Positions 1 to 4,691 of a DNA stretch of 5,764 nt are shown here, piece after piece. The notes under the pieces were generated by a model, which ran no database searches, was not told the origin of the DNA, and saw only the letters and a list, made by a program, of their open reading frames with translations. This DNA is from Desulfovibrio sp. (GTDB taxonomy: Bacteria > Desulfobacterota > Desulfovibrionia > Desulfovibrionales > Desulfovibrionaceae). A program made the position numbers and the translations under genes. Location of the stretch: the NCBI GenBank assembly GCA_014804865.1, contig JAAUYY010000019.1, positions 1-5,764 of the forward strand, given 5' to 3'. How positions within the stretch are numbered: the stretch's first letter is position 1; the number at the start of each line of letters is the position of its first letter.

Positions 1-1
1 G

Positions 2-211
2 CGTTTCCTCCGCTCCTCCTTCAGTAGGTAATTTGATAAGCGCGGTCATGGAGTCGTTGAACTAGTAGGCGTGATGGCTATAAAGATCGTTGATGCGATT
101 ATTTTGCCCATATCCCAAGGCTTCCGCAATTTGCGGAGACCTTACCCAAGGGCGATTTCCCCTATCGATCAGGTCAAACTTAACCTGATTGAACGTCAAC
201 GCCATCTCCAT
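2..211 (-). pseudogene. BRO-N family phage antirepressor, N-terminal part, interrupted by in-frame TAG, runs off left edge
   Basis: The ATG at 211 follows a purine-rich GAGAGA site and opens a protein beginning MEMALTFNQVKFDLIDRG, with PWVRSPQIAEALGYG after it. This is the usual start of the BRO-N domain (a short strand, then W-x-R-xx-xI-x-AL-GY), found in phage and prophage antirepressor-like DNA-binding proteins. The frame meets TAG at 62-64 after 49 residues. Translation of the same frame beyond it gives FNDSMTALIKLPTEGGAEET, which is what I expect next in this family (LYSRHADEF-x-DSMTAL...). The amber thus sits where Glu is usual, and the residue before it is Tyr where Asp is usual; single G-to-T changes would explain both. 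I infer a nonsense-mutated gene. Suppression or a sequence error is possible. TAG is used as a normal stop by the FkbM and lipoprotein genes here, so genome-wide TAG recoding is unlikely. The C-terminal part lies outside the window. Confidence 0.8.
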
Positions 212-238
212 TGTAAGTCTCTCTAGGGATATCGATTT

Positions 239-421
239 ATGTCCACCATTGGACACAAAAAAGGCGTGGAGCTCGAAACTATCCAAGAAACAGCCGCGGG
301 CGTTGCCGCTACCGCACTCCCGGCCTCCAATAAACGCGCTATAAACGCGAAAATTAGGCGCAAAAAAAGCCATTTTAAGGAACTGGCGACCTTCGTACTA
401 GGAGTTTTCGAGGCTCCGTAG
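239..421 (+). CDS. possible small basic protein, 60 aa, unknown
   Basis: This open frame is divergent from the BRO-N gene, with 27 nt between the two starts. It encodes an Ala/Lys/Arg-rich protein with a basic central stretch (around NKRAINAKIRRKKSHFK, residues 31-47) and a short hydrophobic tail. I recognise no family. The only ribosome binding candidate is a weak AGGG about 11 nt before the ATG, which is too far for a good site. The opposite strand here also carries an open frame, but with no convincing start or domain. The position, opposite an antirepressor gene, is where a small phage regulator could sit, but nothing in the protein shows a helix-turn-helix. It may be chance. Confidence 0.22.
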   Translation: MSTIGHKKGVELETIQETAAGVAATALPASNKRAINAKIRRKKSHFKELATFVLGVFEAP

Positions 422-458
422 AAAGCAAGAAAGACTAGACGCGTGGGGAAGTCAAGAA

Positions 459-699
459 TTATTTGAGAAACGCAAAGATGGCAATTAGCAACTCTGTCTG
501 GGCGACCATAGCGCTGATCATCCATTTCAAGATTTCATGCTTGTTGTTCTCAATCTTATTTTCTAGCCGCAGAATGTCGGCTTGGGTAGCGATTTCCTTT
601 ACCGCGAGCATTTCATCGAAGGCCGCTTTCTGCGCTTTTGCCATTGCCTCCGCGTTGGAGGATTTTGCTGTAGGCAAGTGTGTCAAAAGTAGTTGTCAT
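459..699 (-). pseudogene. CCDC90/DUF1640-like coiled-coil membrane protein, copy 2, frame broken
   Basis: The natural start is ATG 699 with a strong GGAGGG at 704-709 (spacing 4). It reads MTTTFDTLAYSKILQRGG, a typical N-terminus of the small bacterial CCDC90/DUF1640-like proteins, but this frame drifts and stops at TGA 613-615. The next frame (+1) carries the rest: AEAMAKAQKAAFDEMLAVKE, a charged coiled-coil segment (ADILRLENKIENNKHE) and a C-terminal hydrophobic helix after KWM, ending IAIFAFLK at TAA 459-461. The frames meet around 646-653, at the word GCGGAGGC (minus strand), which reads as R-G-G in one frame and A-E-A in the other. Compared with the neighbouring copy about 20 nt are missing. 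A TTG at 686 could start the second frame but lacks an RBS. I infer a short deletion that broke the gene. The function of the family in bacteria is not established. Confidence 0.7.
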
Positions 700-816
700 T
701 GCTCCCTCCAGTCTTCAAATAGACATAATTACGAAAGATAGCAAGATCCTTGTCGGCGCCGCGCGAAAGTCAAACGGAATTTTTACTTGACGGAAGCGAC
801 GCGCGGCGAACCCTTT

Positions 817-841
817 CCCCGCTCCGGCGGGGATTTTCGTT
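817..841 (+). terminator. hairpin plus T-rich tail, terminator-like, plus strand
   Basis: CCCCGC (817-822), loop TCCG, then GCGGGG (827-832) make a perfect 6-bp GC stem, followed by ATTTTCGTTTT. The T-rich side lies on the plus strand only. Both neighbouring CCDC90-like genes are on the minus strand, so the hairpin is not an obvious terminator for either. It may end an unannotated plus-strand transcript, or act as a barrier to transcription from the left. Confidence 0.5.
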
Positions 842-868
842 TTAGCGTCCCGCGATCGTCGTCTCTCC

Positions 869-1143
869 TCATTTCACATACGCGAACACGGCCACAAGCA
901 ACGCCGATTGCGTCAAAAGCAAGCCGATAAGCCATTTTAGCGTCTCATGCTGCCGGTCTCTATTCTTTCCGAAAGACGTAATTCAAGTTCGCTCAATCTG
1001 GCGTCAAGATAATCCCGCGTTACGACGCGGTCGTCAAACGCGTCTTTCAACGCGTTCGCCTGAACTTTTGCTTGTTCTTCGGGAACGCCCGCCGCCTTCA
1101 GTTTTTCAAAGTACGCGAGCGCGTCAAAAGTCCTCGTCGCCAT
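869..1143 (-). pseudogene. CCDC90/DUF1640-like coiled-coil membrane protein, copy 1, frameshifted
   Basis: ATG 1143 is preceded by TTGGAGGCGAT, a strong Shine-Dalgarno site, and this decides against the in-frame ATG at 1161. The protein starts MATRTFDALAYFEKLKAAGV, then has an Ala/Gln-rich amphipathic helix and a coiled-coil segment (YLDARLSELELRLSERIE). The frame then runs into TAA at 937-939. The -1 frame continues with DRQHETLKWLIGLLLTQ and a hydrophobic helix ending VAVFAYVK at TGA 869-871. Aligning with copy 2 (RLENKIENNKHEILKW against RLSERIEDRQHETLKW) needs one extra base, probably a G lost from GAGGAC near 958. No convincing X-XXY-YYZ slippery heptamer is seen at the junction (GGAAAGA is poor), so a one-base deletion or sequence error is likelier than programmed frameshifting. 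As it stands the product would be 68 aa without its membrane anchor. Confidence 0.75.
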
Positions 1144-1206
1144 ATCGCCTCCAATTCCCATAAAGCCATACTACGGGCGACTTTTCAAGCGAAAGAAGCG
1201 AAGTAG

Positions 1207-1219
1207 CCAATTATATTGG
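1207..1219 (-). promoter_or_regulatory. possible -10 element inside a small inverted repeat, upstream of copy 1
   Basis: CCAAT-TAT-ATTGG is a symmetric 13-bp inverted repeat. On the minus strand it contains a perfect TATAAT (1210-1215), about 67 nt before the ATG at 1143. I find no acceptable -35 hexamer at 16-18 nt, so a promoter is only suggested. The symmetry around the -10 would suit an operator. Confidence 0.25.
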
Positions 1220-1322
1220 AGGCTCCTCTCGCCCGCGTCTAAATTCCCTTTTCACCTAAAAACCTTGCGGAAACCCCTTGTTTTCCACTCGCCAGCCCGG
1301 GTTATGCTATCCGCGAACAATC

Positions 1323-1363
1323 GCGCGAAGCTTCGCGCCTTGCAGATCGCGCCAGCTGGCGCG
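1323..1363. repeat. two perfect 16-bp palindromes in tandem
   Basis: GCGCGAAGCTTCGCGC (1323-1338) and CGCGCCAGCTGGCGCG (1348-1363) are each perfect palindromes with GC-rich ends, separated by 9 bp, with centres 25 bp apart. They differ in their inner bases, so they are not copies of one site. Both lie in the beginning of the possible broken ORF at 1304. They could be binding sites, cruciform-forming elements or chance products of a genome rich in CGCG and TTCGCG words. Confidence 0.5.
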
Positions 1364-1519
1364 GATGAGATTGCAAGTTATGCCTATAAACTCGATGATC
1401 ATAAAAAATCGCGACCGACGACTCCGGCAAGCCGATTTGGATAGCCGAGGGCGGCGAGGAAAAGTCCGTCGATTACCCGGGGTTTCTAATTCTAAAACGT
1501 TTGTCCGCTAATTGGCGAA

Positions 1520-1541
1520 GGCTGTTCATTTATAATCAGCC
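1520..1541 (+). promoter_or_regulatory. weak promoter-like TATAAT within inverted repeat
   Basis: GGCTG (1520-1524) and CAGCC (1537-1541) flank a perfect TATAAT at 1531-1536. A second TATAAT occurs exactly 60 bp downstream at 1591-1596. Neither has a good -35 at the usual distance. Either could drive the plus-strand gene set starting at 1704, and no better promoter for it is visible, but both also read as Tyr-Asn codons in the possible broken ORF. Confidence 0.2.
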
Positions 1542-1703
1542 TGAAATGATCCGCGCGGAGTCGCGAGCCTTTGGGCGGGAATTTAGCGCTTATAATGAGA
1601 TCGCGTTTTTTCGCGCAATTCTCGATTCGCTTCGCGCTATGACTTGATTTATCGCTCTAGCCGGGATATTCAAGGAAAGCTCCCAAATCCTTGAGGAAAA
1701 ATT

Positions 1704-1778
1704 ATGCCCCCTGCTTGCGACGCTGAAAGCTTCCGAAAGTCCTTCGAGCTAGAAATGGCGAGAGAAAAGCGTGACTGA
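1704..1778 (+). CDS. 24-aa mini-ORF leading the FkbM gene set
   Basis: ATG 1704 follows GAGGAAAAATT, a better ribosome binding site than that of the next gene. It encodes MPPACDAESFRKSFELEMAR followed by EKRD and ends at TGA 1776-1778. Its last 8 nt overlap the GTG start of the next gene at 1771. No family is recognisable at this length. The arrangement suits a short leader whose translation delivers ribosomes to the weak GTG start of the 107-aa gene. Alternatively it is the remnant of a former 5' end of that gene, or chance. The in-frame TAG at 1750-1752 in the 1771 frame rules out a longer start for the 107-aa protein. Confidence 0.35.
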   Translation: MPPACDAESFRKSFELEMAREKRD

Positions 1779-2094
1779 AAGACGCGGGCTCGACTTCGCG
1801 GCCTTGCTCGCCTCCGTTGACGGCGCGGAGAACGAACCGCCCGAAATTGCCCGGGAAGCGGAGAAGATCGATCCCGCTCCGATAGTCGATTCCCTGCGTC
1901 TTTCCGTAAGCGCCAGAAACGTCATGCTCCGTTGCCCGAGAGATGTGGAAGAGACGAAGCCGACTCCTCTCGAGCCGGAAAAGAGAATTGACCTTCAAGG
2001 CAACAAAATCAGGCTGTCCCGCGAAGGCATCGATCTGGCCGCGAACGAAAATCGCGATGCGGCCTGGGAGACAGTTATCAGGAAGAAAAAATGA
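1771..2094 (+). CDS. hypothetical protein, 107 aa, coupled to FkbM methyltransferase
   Basis: The GTG at 1771 is the only sensible start, because an in-frame TAG lies at 1750-1752. The upstream GAGAG is a modest ribosome binding site. The protein starts VTERRGLDFAALLASVDGAE (the first residue read as Met), is rich in Glu, Arg and Pro through the middle, and ends in a charged tail (AWETVIRKKK). It has no signal peptide, membrane segment, Cys pair or known motif that I can see, so it looks like a soluble, partly unstructured cytoplasmic protein. Its TGA overlaps the ATG of the methyltransferase as ATGA, which implies translational coupling and a shared role, perhaps as a partner or specificity subunit of that enzyme. 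That role is inference only. I do not recognise the family. Confidence 0.65.
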   Translation: MTERRGLDFAALLASVDGAENEPPEIAREAEKIDPAPIVDSLRLSVSARNVMLRCPRDVEETKPTPLEPEKRIDLQGNKIRLSREGIDLAANENRDAAWETVIRKKK

Positions 2095-3209
2095 ATCTTG
2101 CGGAACATATGGGCGCCTTGTCTATGGCTCGCGAAGTCGGCGAGCCCGCGGGCGAAAAGCCTCTCGAGCTGGTAATCAGTCTGGCGGATTTGCGCCGTCT
2201 CCCCGAATGGCTGAAAGAGCGACCGAATTTGCGAATCGGTCATATCCAAATTCCGGATCTTCCCGCCGATACGCCGGTAGAAATACGTTTTCCTCCATCG
2301 CGCGGGACGCCGGAAATTGTGGCGGGGCTTAATGGACTTGGGACGCGACCGAGCGAAGAGCGAGTTTTCGTACATCCCCGAGCTTATATCGTCCAGGCGT
2401 CTAGCGCGAACTCGGCGAGCGTCGCCGGAAGCAAATCCCTGCTCTCTGGAGATCTGGACGAACCCTTGCGGAAAAGAAAACCAATTCCGGATTTTTACGA
2501 TAAAAACGCGCCGCTTCTGGAAGAAGCCTACGGACTTATGGGCGACGCGATCGGAAGACATACCTTCGCCTCGCGCGTAATGACCATTGTGACAGGCGAT
2601 CCCGGGTATTTGCCCATAGCGTCTCATCTGGAATACGAGCATCCGCTGGTTCGCCCGGAGGCTGGCGATCTCATGATCGATGGCGGAGTGTCCGATATGG
2701 TCTGGGCCCAGGAGAAATTCGCCAAAGCGGTTGGCCCCGAAGGTCTGATCCACGGATTCGAACCAATAGCCTGGATGGCGGAAAAAGCCGCGGCGACGCT
2801 GTCCGCCTATGGCAATTACCATCTCCATCAGGCAGGCTTGGCTGACAAGGACGGAGAGGCTGTTTTTTCTTCTTTGCGCGATTCTTCGCATCTAGGCGCG
2901 AGCGTCGGCGCGGAGACTGAAACTTGTCGGCTCGCGAGTCTCGATAGCTTCGCGGAAAAGGAAAACCTCGGAAAAGTCGATTGCGTAAAACTCGATATCG
3001 AAGGCGCGGAGCTGGCCGCGCTTAAAGGCGGTCGGTCGACGATATCGCGAGACAAACCCAAACTGATTGTCTGCCTTTATCACAAGCCTAGAGATCTTTA
3101 CGAAATTCCACTATATGTTCGCGATCTTTCCGAAGATTACGCCATGACCTGCGCCCATTCCTCGCCCGGCTTTACCGATACGATCCTTTACGCCGACGCT
3201 AGACCTTAG
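2091..3209 (+). CDS. FkbM-family SAM-dependent methyltransferase with long N-terminal extension
   Basis: The protein has 372 aa. ATG 2091 overlaps the previous stop (ATGA) and has AGGAAG 6 nt upstream. The C-terminal half is a clear FkbM methyltransferase. It has a SAM-binding strand and loop at residues 193-200 (DLMIDGGV, with SDM in place of the usual G-x-x-T), HGFEP at 221-225 for the acidic second strand, KLDIEGAELAALKGG at 300-314, and the family's late motif (CLYHKPRDLYEIP, 328-340). FkbM proteins O-methylate sugars and natural products, often in glycan or polysaccharide gene sets; the substrate here is unknown. Residues 1-120 or so match nothing I know and contain a Pro-rich stretch. 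Residues 130-190 may be the helical lead-in seen in some family members. There is no signal peptide, so it is cytoplasmic. Codon use matches its neighbours. Confidence 0.9.
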   Translation: MNLAEHMGALSMAREVGEPAGEKPLELVISLADLRRLPEWLKERPNLRIGHIQIPDLPADTPVEIRFPPSRGTPEIVAGLNGLGTRPSEERVFVHPRAYIVQASSANSASVAGSKSLLSGDLDEPLRKRKPIPDFYDKNAPLLEEAYGLMGDAIGRHTFASRVMTIVTGDPGYLPIASHLEYEHPLVRPEAGDLMIDGGVSDMVWAQEKFAKAVGPEGLIHGFEPIAWMAEKAAATLSAYGNYHLHQAGLADKDGEAVFSSLRDSSHLGASVGAETETCRLASLDSFAEKENLGKVDCVKLDIEGAELAALKGGRSTISRDKPKLIVCLYHKPRDLYEIPLYVRDLSEDYAMTCAHSSPGFTDTILYADARP

Positions 3210-3266
3210 GCGCTCGTTGAGCAAAAGACGCGACTATCCCTCCGCTTGCCCAGGCCTTATACTTCG

Positions 3267-3295
3267 TTGACGCGAGATTCAAATATTATTATTTT
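3267..3295 (+). promoter_or_regulatory. candidate sigma70 promoter for the lipoprotein gene
   Basis: TTGACG (3267-3272), a 17-nt spacer and TATTTT (3290-3295) give a reasonable -35/-10 pair in an AT-rich patch that stands out from its surroundings. It is about 75 nt before the lipoprotein start and follows the FkbM stop with no strong terminator in between. Confidence 0.45.
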
Positions 3296-3310
3296 CGCGC
3301 GCGAATATTT
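3281..3310. repeat. overlapping inverted repeats in leader, possible operator
   Basis: TTCGCGCGCGAA (3294-3305) is a perfect 12-bp palindrome lying across and just after the candidate -10. AAATATT (3281-3287) and AATATTT (3304-3310) form a second inverted pair with a different centre. The position would suit repressor binding over the promoter, or a short 5'-UTR hairpin. Confidence 0.35.
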
Positions 3311-3370
3311 ATTATATCGAGTTGGAGCGGAGTTTAACCGCTTGAAATTTAAAATTTAAAGGGGATTCGC

Positions 3371-4474
3371 ATGGTTCGATCATTGGCCGCGATCTTCGCG
3401 CTTTGCTTTGCGCTTTTCGCCTGCGGGGGACCGGAGATAGACAAAAATCCGGCGCCGATAGTCTGGGGCAAGATCACTTTCGCCCCGACCACGGTCGAGC
3501 GAAGCCGGGACAAGACTGTTTATAACAATATCAGTTTCACTGGATACGGCAAGCAAGGGATGATAGAGCGCGTGACAGTCGAAGGCGACGAGACTATAGT
3601 AGAGAATTTTAGCTCTTCGTTCTATTCCTCCAAAAGAGAAGTGTTTAAAAATCCGGGCGGAGATTATAAGACGGCGGTCGAATGGTTTTTTTCAGGCGGA
3701 TTTGAAAAAGCGTACGCGAAACATAATTTTTCGTCGACGCCGCGCTATACCCTGGGCGCCTATGAAGGCGAGGATATTTCAATTAAAACGTCGAATGGCG
3801 CGTCAACATTCGCGAGCGCGAAAGCCAAAAATATTGACCCGCGCGGCTGCGAAGACGGCGAAATCAAGAATCTGGTCATAACTCCGCAAAGAGGATACGC
3901 AGTTAATATTGGCTCCATATCCATCGGCAAGCTATTTATCCCTGATGATCCCGACAATAACCCCGGCAAGATAGCGATCGAAGGACTGCGTCTCGATAAT
4001 ATAATCGCGCCGCAAATTAACGCTAAAATTGGAAAAGCCTCGGCGGATTTTAAGGCGCCAAAATTTAGCTTCGCGCTCGACGACGTTTCAATCCCCGGGG
4101 CTTTCTTCGCGAGCCTGGACATACCCAACGCCCCCGCCGTGGTGGAAGGCTCCCTCTCCGGCGACGGCCAGCTTGAAGGATCCGTGTTAAACGCGAAAGC
4201 GGCCCTGACTCTAAAGGATCTTTTTGATTTGGAGGCGGAATTAAGAGGCGATATAAAGACGGATCAGCCCGAAAGCATTAAGTTTGTATTGAAGGAAACG
4301 GGAGCGTTCAAATATATAACGCAACAACAGAGAGCTCAGCTGGCCATGTTGTCGTTATTTGTTCCGGGGGCCCAGGAAGCCCTTGTCGGCTTTTTCTCCA
4401 AACCTGGACAAACTATTTCCGGATCGGTCAGTTTCTTCGGAAACATACCCGAGTTCAAATTTAAGTTGAAATAG
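3371..4474 (+). CDS. predicted lipoprotein, beta-rich, unknown function, 367 aa
   Basis: ATG 3371 follows AAAGGGGATTCGC, a good ribosome binding site. Residues 1-17 form a short signal peptide (Arg3, then a hydrophobic run) ending LFA-Cys18, a usable though imperfect lipobox. Gly19 after the Cys, rather than Asp, suggests outer-membrane sorting. The mature protein is dominated by alternating hydrophobic and polar stretches typical of beta structure (for example IAIEGLRLDNIIAPQINAKI, 201-220, and the C-terminal ISGSVSFFGNIPEFKFKLK). One helical segment with QQQRAQLAML lies near 318-327. The general look recalls periplasmic AsmA-like beta proteins, but I cannot assign it to that or any family. 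It has a candidate promoter of its own and a strong terminator, so it probably forms a single-gene unit. The coding sequence is intact. Confidence 0.85.
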   Translation: MVRSLAAIFALCFALFACGGPEIDKNPAPIVWGKITFAPTTVERSRDKTVYNNISFTGYGKQGMIERVTVEGDETIVENFSSSFYSSKREVFKNPGGDYKTAVEWFFSGGFEKAYAKHNFSSTPRYTLGAYEGEDISIKTSNGASTFASAKAKNIDPRGCEDGEIKNLVITPQRGYAVNIGSISIGKLFIPDDPDNNPGKIAIEGLRLDNIIAPQINAKIGKASADFKAPKFSFALDDVSIPGAFFASLDIPNAPAVVEGSLSGDGQLEGSVLNAKAALTLKDLFDLEAELRGDIKTDQPESIKFVLKETGAFKYITQQQRAQLAMLSLFVPGAQEALVGFFSKPGQTISGSVSFFGNIPEFKFKLK

Positions 4475-4488
4475 ACGCCAAGCGCGCC

Positions 4489-4525
4489 GAAGGCCGGAGC
4501 GAAGCTCTCCGGCCTTCTTTATTTT
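4489..4525 (+). terminator. rho-independent terminator of lipoprotein gene
   Basis: GAAGGCCGGAG (4489-4499) pairs perfectly with CTCCGGCCTTC (4507-4517) across a 7-nt loop and is followed by TTTATTTT. It begins 15 nt after the lipoprotein stop codon. Confidence 0.93.
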
Positions 4526-4641
4526 AAAGCGCTCCTTATACGAAGTTGCTCTCGCTATATCGGGTTTGTCCCGCGACGCCCGTTAAAATGGGAAATCGCT
4601 TTCCGCGGGGCGAATTTAAGCGCGATTTGGCATCGACGGAC

Positions 4642-4679
4642 AAAAAAAGGTTAGGCTGGCGGCTTTTCGAAGAGCCTAA
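4642..4679 (-). terminator. rho-independent terminator of the larBC operon
   Basis: On the minus strand TTAGGCT (4679-4673) pairs with AGCCTAA (4657-4651) and is followed by CC and seven T (4648-4642). It lies 13 nt after the larC stop. This placement shows that larC is meant to end here and that no further gene belongs to the operon. Together with the plus-strand terminator at 4489 it separates the convergent genes. The 116 nt between the two hold nothing I can identify. Confidence 0.75.
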
Positions 4680-4691
4680 ACAAGTCGCGAT

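Larger units (their letters stand above)
1304..1647 (+). pseudogene. possible frame-broken ORF of unknown family
   Basis: ATG 1304 opens MLSANNRAKLRALQIAPAGA, then DEIASYAYKLDDHKK, and then loses sense after the A6 run at 1403-1408 and stops at TAG 1439-1441. In the -1 frame, which opens at 1405 with no start codon, the sequence continues IATDDSGKPIWIAEGGEEKS, then VDYPGFLILKRLSANWRRLF, to TGA 1645-1647. Adding one A to the homopolymer joins the two into one frame of about 114 residues. The first 60 or so restored residues have the codon style of real genes here; the tail is less convincing. No good ribosome binding site precedes 1304, and I do not recognise the family. It could be a decayed gene, a slippage site, or chance. 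This is the only coding-like content I see between 1144 and 1703. Confidence 0.33.

Noticed and set aside
62..64. Genome-wide recoding of TAG as an amino acid
   Set aside because: TAG is the natural end of the FkbM gene (followed by an intergenic region) and of the lipoprotein gene (followed by a terminator 15 nt later).
212..373. Upstream extension of the BRO-N frame to an ATG at 373
   Set aside because: The extra residues do not resemble the family, while the ATG at 211 has a purine-rich RBS and gives the expected N-terminus.
223..525. 100-codon minus-strand open frame
   Set aside because: It has no recognisable domain and no good RBS, and it overlaps the end of the CCDC90-like copy 2 frame.
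463..741. 92-codon plus-strand open frame
   Set aside because: It is antisense to the CCDC90-like copy 2 and mirrors its hydrophobic and charged segments; no start signal.
955..970. Programmed -1 ribosomal frameshift in CCDC90-like copy 1
   Set aside because: The only candidate, GGAAAGA, does not follow the X-XXY-YYZ pattern and no strong downstream hairpin was seen; a one-base deletion fits the alignment better.
1278..1511. 77-codon plus-strand open frame
   Set aside because: Arg-rich low-information sequence with no RBS; the other frames here (joined at 1403-1408) look more protein-like.
1995..2891. 298-codon open frame on the minus strand
   Set aside because: It lies antisense to the clear FkbM methyltransferase and the 107-aa gene, has no domain or RBS of note, and is explained by codon bias of the sense genes.
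3760..4128. 122-codon minus-strand open frame
   Set aside because: Shadow within the intact lipoprotein gene.
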